NCBI GenBank assembly: GCA_017461685.1
Contig: JAFTXF010000149.1
Span: 1-7,712, forward strand
Length of the DNA stretch: 7,712 nucleotides
Source of the DNA: Lachnospiraceae bacterium
GTDB taxonomy: Bacteria; Bacillota; Clostridia; Lachnospirales; Lachnospiraceae
Direction of reading: 5' to 3'
Shown here piece by piece: positions 1 to 5,715 of the stretch (within the stretch, counting starts at the first letter, position 1; every line of letters begins with the position of its first letter). The notes beneath the pieces are model-generated. The model made no database searches. It was not told the DNA's origin and was given only the letters and a program-made list of their open reading frames with translations. The position numbers and the translations under genes are program-made.

Positions 1-45
1 AATCTCATGTTCAATCTCTTTGTTTCAAAATCTGATAGCTTTTCT

Positions 46-79
46 AAAAAATTAAACCGTTATTACTGTTTAATTTTTT
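46..79 (-). terminator. Probable rho-independent terminator (bidirectional) after the tRNA-Ser genes
   Basis: A perfect 12-bp inverted repeat pairs positions 46-57 with 68-79 around a 10-nt loop. The outer half of the stem is A6 on one side and T6 on the other, so either strand ends in a run of U. It lies downstream of the two minus-strand tRNA genes and is the first good terminator candidate for their transcript. The stem is AT-rich apart from a few pairs near the loop, so it may be only moderately efficient. The function is inferred from shape and position. Confidence 0.6.
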
Positions 80-242
80 GTTCTCTGAATTTCTTCCAGA
101 CAGGACTCCTTGTGTCCTGCTTTGTTCGGAATCTTTCAGGGTTGCATTGCTGTTTATTTGTCAAGGTACTTGAGCGCTTGCCTACAGAATCTGTTACCAC
201 AGCTTCTTTCGGACGCTCGGTGCATCTCATAAGAAATGCGAC
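80..242 (-). other. Non-coding 3' trailer of the tRNA transcript, no gene seen
   Basis: This 163-bp stretch between tRNA-Ser(GGA) and the terminator-like repeat has no credible gene on either strand; the open frames crossing it run into the tRNA and show no familiar protein features. It contains one small hairpin, with CAGGAC at 101-106 pairing GTCCTG at 114-119, and no U-run after it. I recognise no tRNA-end repeat that would mark an attachment site. Confidence 0.5.
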
Positions 243-331
243 CGCAGAAGGAGGGATTTGAACCCTCGCGCCGCTATTAACGACCTGCACCCTTTCCAGG
301 GGTGTCCCTTCAGCCTCTTGGGTACTTCTGC
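243..331 (-). tRNA. tRNA-Ser (anticodon GGA)
   Basis: Read on the minus strand, the acceptor stem GCAGAAG (325-331) pairs perfectly with CTTCTGC (244-250), with discriminator G at 243. The anticodon stem is CACCC/GGGTG around loop CTGGAAA, giving anticodon GGA, which reads UCC and UCU. The T arm is GAGGG-TTCAAAT-CCCTC. A long variable arm makes it class II (89 nt), as expected for serine. CCA is not encoded: the bases after the discriminator are GTC, so the 3' end must be trimmed and CCA added by a nucleotidyltransferase. The A36-A37-A38 run is the usual MiaA target for i6A37 (family knowledge). It lies 82 bp downstream of tRNA-Ser(TGA), probably on the same transcript. Confidence 0.97.
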
Positions 332-413
332 AAACTAGAAGAAATACGCTAAATAGCATCTCTCTGTGACTCTATAGGATTGCGTTCAATACTCCGAGGA
401 GCAAGCACTCCAA

Positions 414-499
414 CGGAGAGGGTGGGATTCGAACCCACGCGCCCTTCCGGACAAACGGTTTTCAAGACCGCCTCGTTATGACCACTTCGATACCTCTCC
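414..499 (-). tRNA. tRNA-Ser (anticodon TGA)
   Basis: On the minus strand, acceptor stem GGAGAGG (493-499) pairs perfectly with CCTCTCC (415-421), with discriminator G at 414. The anticodon loop CTTGAAA gives anticodon TGA, which reads UCA and, with wobble modification, other UCN codons. The T arm has the canonical TTCGAAT loop closed by GTGGG/CCCAC. The long variable arm fits class II serine tRNA (86 nt). CCA is not encoded: TTG follows the discriminator. It is the promoter-proximal member of a two-tRNA serine unit, with its own strong promoter at 528-556 and a short leader hairpin at 504-520. Confidence 0.97.
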
Positions 500-503
500 G
501 TAT

Positions 504-520
504 GCCGCTTTGTCAGCGGC
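504..520 (-). other. Leader hairpin at the 5' end of the tRNA precursor
   Basis: GCCGCT and AGCGGC form a 6-bp stem around a GACAA loop. The stem begins about 7 nt after the -10 box at 528-533, so it should be almost the first thing transcribed, and it ends 4 nt before the tRNA acceptor stem. A short 5' leader of this kind would be removed by RNase P. A role in protecting the precursor's 5' end is inference. Confidence 0.55.
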
Positions 521-527
521 AATTAGT

Positions 528-556
528 ATCTTATCAAAACTATTCTTAATTGTCAA
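528..556 (-). promoter_or_regulatory. Strong housekeeping promoter for the tRNA-Ser genes
   Basis: On the minus strand there is a perfect -35 TTGACA (551-556), a 17-nt spacer and a -10 TAAGAT (528-533). The dinucleotide TG sits one base before the -10, giving an extended -10. The start site is predicted near 520-522, about 20 nt before the first tRNA base. The perfect -35 and optimal spacing fit a stable-RNA promoter. No convincing terminator lies between the tex stop and this promoter, so some readthrough from tex is also possible. Confidence 0.85.
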
Positions 557-584
557 CAACTTTTTTCAACTATTTTTGATTTTT

Positions 585-2759
585 TTATTTTAATTCATTA
601 TTTATCTTCATCGTCAGAGCAATGCGCTTCTTAGCTTCGTCCACGCTGATAACCTGTACTTCTACCACATCTCCCAGTTTCACTGCATCCAGCGGGTGCT
701 TAATGTATTTTTCAGACATCTGTGAAATATGAACCAAACCGTCCTGATGTACACCGATATCCACAAATGCTCCGAAATCAATCACATTGCGGACTGTGCC
801 CTTTAAAATCATGCCCGGCTTTAAGTCTTTCATATCTAATACATCGCTGCGAAGAATAGGAGCAGGCATTTCCTCTCTCGGGTCTCGGGCCGGTTTTACC
901 AATTCTTCAATCATGTCGTTCAAAGTCATTTCACCTACACCGATTTCTGCAGCCAGCCTCTTTTTGTCCATTTTAGAAGTGAGTACAGATACTGTCTTGC
1001 CAAGACCCATACCGCTTGCCAAGGCGGATTTGTCCAATTTCAGCTTACCAAGCAATTTTTCGCAGGCTTCGTAAGATTCCGGATGCACGCTGGTTGCATC
1101 CAATGGATTATCCCCACCGGTAATACGCATAAAGCCGGCACATTGTTCGTATGCCTTCGGTCCCAGCTTTGCCACCTTGAGCAGCTGCTTACGGTTGGTA
1201 AAGCGTCCATTTGCCTCGCGGTAATCTACGATATTTTTGGCCAGTGTCTTGCTGATACCGGAAATATATGCTAACAGCGGGGCAGATGCTGTATTTAAAT
1301 CCACACCAACTTTATTTACACAATCCTCTACCACGCCGGTCAGAGTATCGCTTAATTTCTTTTGATTCATGTCATGCTGATACTGACCTACACCGATGGA
1401 CTTCGGGTCAATTTTTACAAGCTCAGCCAACGGATCCTGCAAGCGGCGTGCAATGCTGGCAGCACTTCTCTGTGCCACGTCAAAATCCGGAAACTCCTCG
1501 GTTGCCAGCTTGCTGGCGCTGTACACAGAAGCACCGGCTTCGTTTACAATGACATACTGTACCGGCTGCGGAATTTCCTTTAATAAGGAAACAATCACCT
1601 GCTCGGATTCTCTGGAAGCCGTGCCGTTGCCCACACTGATTAAGTCAATATGATATTTGCTGATGAGCTTCTTTAATTCCCGCTTTGACTCTTCCACTTT
1701 ATTCTGAGGCTCTGTAGGATAAATCACCTTAGTATCCAGCACCTTGCCGGTGGCATCTACCACCGCCAGCTTACATCCGGTACGGAATGCCGGGTCCCAG
1801 CCCAGTACCACCTTGCCGGCAACCGGCGGCTGCATCAACAGCATCTCTAAATTCTTGCCGAATACATCAATAGCGCCATCCTCCGCCTTTTCTGTCAATT
1901 CATTACGAATTTCACGCTCAATGGCCGGTGCAATCAGGCGGTCATAGGCATCCAACGCTACCTCTTGTAAAATCGGCGTGGTGTAAATATTGTCCGCAGT
2001 AATCATCTGTTTCTGCAAATATCCTACAATACGTTCCTCAGGCGCTATTACCTTTACGGTTAATATTTTTTCCTTCTCGCCACGGTTTAAGGCTAACACG
2101 CGATGACCTACAACCCTGGAAAGCTTTTCTTCATAATCATAGTAATTTTCGTAAACACTTTTCACCTCTGCATCCTTGGCAACACTCTTCACAGTACCCT
2201 CCTGCATGGTTAAATCGCGAATAAAAATACGGTAGTCTGCAGTGTCGGAAATCTGCTCTGCGATAATGTCTTTGGCTCCCTGCAGTGCTTCCTCCGCAGT
2301 TGCCACTTCCTTGCCCTCTTCCGCAGATAAATATCTGGAGGCTTCTATCAAAACATCTTCTGTGGAAGTCTGTTCTAATATATAGTCGGCCAACGGCTGC
2401 AAACCTTTTTCCTTCGCCACACTGGCACGTGTCTTTCTCTTCGGGCGGTACGGACGGTATAAATCCTCCACCAATACAAGTGTCTCTGCTGCCAAAATCT
2501 TATCCCTTAATTCTTCTGTCAGCATGCCCTGCTCTTCAATGCTTTTAAGCACCTGCTCCTTCTTGTCCTCGAGATTGCGTAAATACTGCAGTCTTTCGTG
2601 CAGATCACGAAGCTGCTCATCATTCAACGCCCCGGTTACCTCCTTGCGGTATCGGGAAATAAAAGGTATGGTATTGCCCTCATCAATCAATTGTACTGCC
2701 GCCTCAACCTGACCCTTTTTAATATGTAATTCCTGTGCGATTTTTAAACAAATATCCAT
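585..2759 (-). CDS. tex: Tex family S1 RNA-binding protein
   Basis: 724 residues, close to the usual Tex length, so it appears complete. Tex proteins are cytoplasmic nucleic-acid-binding factors related to eukaryotic Spt6 and linked to transcription and RNA metabolism; the exact bacterial role is not settled. Visible layout: an N-terminal helical Tex region from residue 1 with the early IPFISRYRKE signature (31-40); the YRPYRPKRKTRA segment (101-112); a YqgF/RNase H-like domain from about 316 (GWDPAFRTGCKLAVVD near 320) to about 440; helix-hairpin-helix repeats around 490-560 (GVDLNTAS, KTLAKNIV); and a C-terminal S1 domain at about 648-720 (GTVRNVIDFGAFVDIG, DGLVHISQ). The ATG is preceded by GAGG with 8-nt spacing and by a good promoter at 2811-2839. 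It looks monocistronic, with the serine tRNAs downstream. Confidence 0.97.
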   Translation of the reverse strand: MDICLKIAQELHIKKGQVEAAVQLIDEGNTIPFISRYRKEVTGALNDEQLRDLHERLQYLRNLEDKKEQVLKSIEEQGMLTEELRDKILAAETLVLVEDLYRPYRPKRKTRASVAKEKGLQPLADYILEQTSTEDVLIEASRYLSAEEGKEVATAEEALQGAKDIIAEQISDTADYRIFIRDLTMQEGTVKSVAKDAEVKSVYENYYDYEEKLSRVVGHRVLALNRGEKEKILTVKVIAPEERIVGYLQKQMITADNIYTTPILQEVALDAYDRLIAPAIEREIRNELTEKAEDGAIDVFGKNLEMLLMQPPVAGKVVLGWDPAFRTGCKLAVVDATGKVLDTKVIYPTEPQNKVEESKRELKKLISKYHIDLISVGNGTASRESEQVIVSLLKEIPQPVQYVIVNEAGASVYSASKLATEEFPDFDVAQRSAASIARRLQDPLAELVKIDPKSIGVGQYQHDMNQKKLSDTLTGVVEDCVNKVGVDLNTASAPLLAYISGISKTLAKNIVDYREANGRFTNRKQLLKVAKLGPKAYEQCAGFMRITGGDNPLDATSVHPESYEACEKLLGKLKLDKSALASGMGLGKTVSVLTSKMDKKRLAAEIGVGEMTLNDMIEELVKPARDPREEMPAPILRSDVLDMKDLKPGMILKGTVRNVIDFGAFVDIGVHQDGLVHISQMSEKYIKHPLDAVKLGDVVEVQVISVDEAKKRIALTMKINNELK

Positions 2760-2784
2760 GTAATGAACCTCGTAGCCTATCGTT

Positions 2785-2807
2785 TATTTGCAAATATATG
2801 CATATGC
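2785..2807. repeat. Cluster of palindromes at the tex transcription start
   Basis: A perfect 12-bp palindrome TATTTGCAAATA (2785-2796) runs into overlapping short palindromes ATATGCATAT (2796-2805) and GCATATGC (2800-2807). They lie between the tex -10 box and its ribosome binding site, covering roughly +1 to +20 of the predicted transcript. This placement would suit a repressor operator, but AT-rich palindromes also arise by chance, so the regulatory role is only a suggestion. Confidence 0.35.
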
Positions 2808-2810
2808 TAT

Positions 2811-2839
2811 AGTATACAATTTTTCTAAATATTTTTCAA
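2811..2839 (-). promoter_or_regulatory. Probable housekeeping promoter of tex
   Basis: On the minus strand, -35 TTGAAA (2834-2839), a 17-nt spacer and -10 TATACT (2811-2816) are close to the vegetative consensus. The start site is predicted near 2804, giving a 5' leader of about 45 nt before the tex ATG. An AT-rich stretch with a small inverted repeat CAATT/AATTG (2841-2854) lies just upstream of the -35 and could act like an UP element. Confidence 0.8.
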
Positions 2840-2857
2840 TCAATTTTACAATTGTCA

Positions 2858-2870
2858 CAAAGGTCCTTTG
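2858..2870. repeat. 13-bp dyad CAAAGG-T-CCTTTG upstream of the tex promoter
   Basis: Perfect six-base arms flank a single central base. The centre lies 25 bp upstream of the tex -35 box, about 60 bp before the predicted start. The loop is too short for an RNA hairpin, so if it matters it is more likely a protein binding site on DNA. I do not recognise it as the site of a named regulator. Confidence 0.35.
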
Positions 2871-2932
2871 ATGTAAATGCAGATTACGTACTTCAGTACC
2901 ACAAAGCAGGCGTCCGTCGGCACCACTACAGC

Positions 2933-2969
2933 AAACAGGCTGCCGCAAGAAATCTGCAACAGCCTGTTT
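2933..2969 (-). terminator. Hairpin downstream of htrA, possible terminator
   Basis: A 10-bp perfect stem pairs 2933-2942 with 2960-2969 (AAACAGGCTG and CAGCCTGTTT read on the minus strand). It can be extended inward by four more pairs, two of them G-U. It lies about 30 nt after the htrA stop codon and well before the tex promoter. On the minus strand only TTT follows the stem, so the U-run is weak and it may act as a 3'-end stabiliser or partial terminator. Transcription on the other strand would meet a slightly more T-rich tail. Confidence 0.5.
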
Positions 2970-2999
2970 ATCTTTATATTCATATTTTTATCAAAGGAT

Positions 3000-4598
3000 T
3001 TATTGTGGTATTACGCCCAATGTCACCTGTAATGTAATGCGCTGGTAACCGCTATTTTGAATACGCATTACTTCTACAGGTACTGTAGTACCTGCTGCAT
3101 AATACTGCAATGCTTCCTGCAAGTCTGTATATTCGCTGATTTCAAAGGTATCAAACCCTACAATAATGTCATACATTCTCATGCCTGCTGCTTCTGCCGC
3201 ACTGCCTTTTACTACTTCGGCAACCAATACGCCCTGCGGAATACCGTATTTTTGAACATCGGTACTTGGAATTTCCTTAATAGATACTCCCAGATATCCT
3301 CGATTTGCTGCATCTACCTTGACTTTCGTCGTCTGCAAAGACAAGTCGCTGATGATAGGTTCCGCAGCACTGATTGGAATGGCATAACCCATACCCTCGA
3401 TAGCAGAACCGCCGATCTTACTGGAATTAATACCGATAACTTCACCGTTCATATTTAACAGGGCGCCGCCTGAATTACCCGGATTAATGGCAGCATCTGT
3501 CTGAATAAAGCTTCCTGTGCTGCCTTCCTCAACAGCAATCTCTCTGTCTAAGGCAGAAACTACACCTGTTGTAACACTCTGACCGTAACCCAAAGCATTA
3601 CCGATTGCGATAACAGGCTGGCCCAGCTTTAATTCATCACTGTTGCCCAGACTTGCTACGGCAATACTGCTCTTGGTCTCTGCAGAGAGACTGTCAAGCG
3701 CAACAGAGACTACCGCCAAATCCATGTCCGGATTTGTTCCCTTAATATGAGCCTGACCCACGGTACCGTCAATAAAGGTAATCTCAAGCGCATCATTGCC
3801 CTCCACTACGTGATAGTTGGTAGCAATCAAAAGCTCTGTATCATTTTCACCAATAATAATACCGCTGCCCGAGCTTGCACCCTCCTGTGTATAACTCTGT
3901 CCAAAAAATGTACTGTAAGTCTCTGTGTAGTTGTTAATGATAGAAACCATTGCCGGCATTACGCTCTCTACAACAGGAGATACGTCATACGCAACGCCTA
4001 CTGTGACATGGCCGGACTGTACCGGAGATGCAGTCTCTACCTGATTGATTTCAGGTTCTTTTTTTACCACCTCTACATCCGCATCAGATGTCTGTTCTGA
4101 CTCTGCCGGAGTAAATCTATTTATCAAATAGGTCACACCGAAATACGCGCCTGCGGTACTGCCGCCCAGAATCAGGCCGCATAATATAAGTGCTACAATG
4201 AGCTTACCCCAGCCCATCTTTTTACGAGGCTGAATGTCCTTGGCTGACCATGGCTGACTGCCGGTACTCTGTGCAGAATAGTTATTCTGCTGAGCGTAAC
4301 CGCTATAAATTCCAGACTCTGTTTGGTTGGTCTGCTGTGCATCTGCTTCTGTATTCATCGGGGCATATTCTCCCGGGGCAATTCCTTCTGAATCAGCCTG
4401 GACAACTTCCCTCTGAGCAGTCTCTTCTGTATCAGCCGGCTCAGCTTCCGGCTTGACATCTACCCCTGCACTTGTGGCACCCATAGCCACCTCCTCCGCG
4501 GTCATCATCCTCTCTGTAACCGGTTCTGATGTCTGAGCCTTTTCTGAAATATTGTCTATATGTTGTTCATTTAAAATTGAATCTTTGTTCTCGTACAT
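3000..4598 (-). CDS. htrA: HtrA/DegP-like membrane-anchored serine protease with PDZ domain
   Basis: 532 residues. HtrA-type S1C proteases act outside the membrane on misfolded proteins. Layout: an acidic, Gln/Ser/Thr-rich, probably disordered cytoplasmic tail of about 125 residues; basic QPRKK followed by one membrane segment (about 132-157); a linker; then a trypsin-like domain (about 205-415). The catalytic triad is visible: His263 in NYHVVEG, Asp293 in NPDMDLAVV and Ser376 in NPGNSGGAL. A single PDZ domain follows (about 434-528, RGYLGVSI onward). The N-tail-plus-anchor form is typical of Gram-positive HtrA, though this tail is long. The start is supported by GGGAGG with 8-nt spacing (4607-4612). 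A MITE-like element sits just upstream of that site. Gram-positive htrA genes are often envelope-stress controlled, but I see no recognisable site for this. The paralogue name (htrA, htrB or degP) cannot be settled from one sequence. Confidence 0.95.
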   Translation of the reverse strand: MYENKDSILNEQHIDNISEKAQTSEPVTERMMTAEEVAMGATSAGVDVKPEAEPADTEETAQREVVQADSEGIAPGEYAPMNTEADAQQTNQTESGIYSGYAQQNNYSAQSTGSQPWSAKDIQPRKKMGWGKLIVALILCGLILGGSTAGAYFGVTYLINRFTPAESEQTSDADVEVVKKEPEINQVETASPVQSGHVTVGVAYDVSPVVESVMPAMVSIINNYTETYSTFFGQSYTQEGASSGSGIIIGENDTELLIATNYHVVEGNDALEITFIDGTVGQAHIKGTNPDMDLAVVSVALDSLSAETKSSIAVASLGNSDELKLGQPVIAIGNALGYGQSVTTGVVSALDREIAVEEGSTGSFIQTDAAINPGNSGGALLNMNGEVIGINSSKIGGSAIEGMGYAIPISAAEPIISDLSLQTTKVKVDAANRGYLGVSIKEIPSTDVQKYGIPQGVLVAEVVKGSAAEAAGMRMYDIIVGFDTFEISEYTDLQEALQYYAAGTTVPVEVMRIQNSGYQRITLQVTLGVIPQ

Positions 4599-4616
4599 TT
4601 TGATTACCTCCCAAAT

Positions 4617-4627
4617 ATGTTAAAATT
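4617..4627. repeat. Left copy of the 11-bp direct repeat flanking the inserted element
   Basis: ATGTTAAAATT here is repeated exactly at 4833-4843, directly abutting the two ends of the inverted-repeat element. This is the pattern expected of a target-site duplication. The exact length is ambiguous (9, 10 or 11 bp), because the base next to each end can be assigned either to the element or to the repeat. Confidence 0.75.
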
Positions 4628-4832
4628 TAGGTATTTGCGAAACTCGGTGGCTGCCGGCGGAAGTAATATATATTCCGGTAGAGGGGGCTTTAAAAGCGCC
4701 GGTCCTTAGCGAAGCAAGGTGGTAACCGCAGTCTGAGCTTAGTACCGCTGCAGCTTTTCACGGAGCGGGAGTGTCCCCGAGACAGAATATATATCACTTC
4801 CGCCGGCAGCCACCGAGTTTCGCAAACGCCTA
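4628..4832. mobile_element. MITE-like element with 48-bp terminal inverted repeats
   Basis: The 205-bp segment has arms at 4628-4675 and 4785-4832 that pair at 45 of 48 positions; the mismatches are at 4632, 4633 and 4665. The outer ends read TAGG(T/C)(A/G)TTTGCGAAACTC going inward, and the arms include a GC-rich GGTGGCTGCCGGCGG block. An 11-bp direct repeat flanks it. The 109-bp core has no open frame that could be a transposase, so it would have to be moved by a transposase elsewhere. The core contains further small stems such as CCTT-A-GC-GAA-GC-A-AGG (4703-4718) and GGGA-GTG-TCCC. I cannot assign it to an IS family; a 9-11 bp duplication would be compatible with IS4-like or IS1-like enzymes, among others. 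If transcribed, the whole unit would fold into one long hairpin. Confidence 0.75.
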
Positions 4833-4843
4833 ATGTTAAAATT
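4833..4843. repeat. Right copy of the 11-bp direct repeat flanking the inserted element
   Basis: An exact copy of ATGTTAAAATT at 4617-4627. Deleting the element plus one copy would join the A/T-rich upstream region directly to the htrA ribosome binding site, giving a normal short leader. This supports an insertion into a pre-existing ispD-htrA spacer. Confidence 0.75.
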
Positions 4844-4869
4844 ATCATAACCTTTATTTGTGTTTAAAA
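4841..4869 (-). promoter_or_regulatory. Weak candidate promoter for htrA, upstream of the inserted element
   Basis: On the minus strand GATAAT (4841-4846) is a good -10 match, but with 17-nt spacing the -35 would be TTTTAA (4864-4869), a poor match. The overlapping TATGAT (4844-4849) is an alternative -10. If this is the htrA promoter, its transcript would start at or in the inserted element and carry the full hairpin in its leader. The remaining spacer (4870-4916) is very A/T-rich and holds a weak 6-bp stem (TTCTAT/ATAGAA, 4880-4897) without a U-run after it, so no firm terminator for the ispD operon is visible. Confidence 0.3.
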
Positions 4870-4916
4870 TGTGACGAAATTCTATAAAAAAATAGAAAAA
4901 ATTATAAATTGAAAAG

Positions 4917-5705
4917 TTACTTGCTAAAAAAGCTCTCTGCTACCGCCAAATCCTCCGGAGTGGTAATCTTGATATTTTCATAACTGCCCTCTACCAGTTT
5001 CACCGGCCGGTTGCCCAAAAGTTCCATCACCATGGCATCATCGGTAATAGCAATCCCCTGTGCCAGTAGTGCTTCTTCTGTCTCAATAAGCTTGGTGTAT
5101 GCCGGTGCAATCTCAGAATATAAAAAGCATTGAGGTGTCTGCACCTGCCAAACCAAAGAACGTTTAGGCGTATCCGCCGCAAAACCTGATTCGTCTGCTA
5201 TTTTTATGGTATCCTTTACCGGCATGCCCACTACACCGGAGCCGTACCGCTCTACGCTTTTCCTGGCACGCAATAATATTTCTTCAGAAATAAACGGTCT
5301 GGCACCGTCATGGATATATATGCAGACTTCCGGTGCTGCTTGTGTCAAGGCGACTTCGTTGTCCGCCTCCTGTACAGCAGACCTCAAAGTTCCTGCCAAA
5401 GCCTCATCCTGCAGCAGTTTTCCTGCTGCCACCAGACCCTGATGCACGGAATGGTAACGTTCCCGACCGCCGGCAACCACCTGCCGCACCTTGGTAAAAC
5501 CATATTTCGCTACGATTTCTTCTGCACAGTAGGCAATATCCTCTGCACCTGTTACCAAGATAATATCGTCTATAAAACTATGTTCAAATTGATTCAGCGC
5601 ATAATACAACACGGGCTTATCACGCAAAAGCAAATACTGCTTTGCCACATTACTGTTCATACGTTTGCCACGGCCTGCCGCCAAAACAATTGCTATATGT
5701 CTCAT
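4917..5705 (-). CDS. ispD: 2-C-methyl-D-erythritol 4-phosphate cytidylyltransferase IspD
   Basis: IspD joins CTP and methylerythritol 4-phosphate to give CDP-methylerythritol in the MEP isoprenoid pathway, in the cytoplasm. I start it at the ATG at 5705, giving 262 residues, because AGGAG lies 5 nt upstream and the protein then opens with the nucleotide-binding MRHIAIVLAAGRGKRM. An in-frame ATG 18 codons upstream would overlap tsaD. Expected residues are present: Arg15 in GKRM, Lys22 in AKQY, Asp133 in HDGARPF, the PVKDTIK and QTPQCF motifs, TDDAM (221-225) and Lys246 in NIKITTPEDL. The usual length is about 225-240. The excess is a segment of about 25 residues (roughly 97-125, Ala/Glu-rich) between the GL helix and HDGARP. 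It follows tsaD by 8 bp, so the two are probably translated from one message. Confidence 0.95.
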   Translation of the reverse strand: MRHIAIVLAAGRGKRMNSNVAKQYLLLRDKPVLYYALNQFEHSFIDDIILVTGAEDIAYCAEEIVAKYGFTKVRQVVAGGRERYHSVHQGLVAAGKLLQDEALAGTLRSAVQEADNEVALTQAAPEVCIYIHDGARPFISEEILLRARKSVERYGSGVVGMPVKDTIKIADESGFAADTPKRSLVWQVQTPQCFLYSEIAPAYTKLIETEEALLAQGIAITDDAMVMELLGNRPVKLVEGSYENIKITTPEDLAVAESFFSK

Positions 5706-5710
5706 CTTTA

Positions 5711-5715
5711 CTCCT
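5711..5715 (-). promoter_or_regulatory. ispD ribosome binding site overlapping the tsaD stop codon
   Basis: On the minus strand the sequence TAGGAGTAAAGATG contains the tsaD stop TAG, the Shine-Dalgarno AGGAG and the ispD ATG. The shared bases fix the ispD start at 5705 and imply that ribosomes ending tsaD are placed to begin ispD. Confidence 0.85.

Noticed and set aside
63..359. Minus-strand open frame of 98 codons across tRNA-Ser(GGA)
   Set aside because: It runs through the whole tRNA gene, has no ribosome binding site of note and resembles no protein family I know.
243..499. Integration site of a genomic island at the serine tRNAs
   Set aside because: Serine tRNAs are common attachment sites, but I found no duplicated tRNA 3' end, no integrase and no foreign-looking genes nearby in this window.
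3057..3458. Plus-strand open frame of 133 codons opposite htrA
   Set aside because: It lies antisense to conserved HtrA protease and PDZ coding sequence, is Cys/Tyr/Phe-rich in a non-protein-like way, and is a shadow of the real frame.
4708..4732. T-box riboswitch suggested by AAGGTGGTAACCGCAG on the plus strand
   Set aside because: The match has an extra base, lies inside the inverted-repeat element, and has no downstream plus-strand aminoacyl-tRNA synthetase or amino-acid gene. I kept it only as a note on the core structure.
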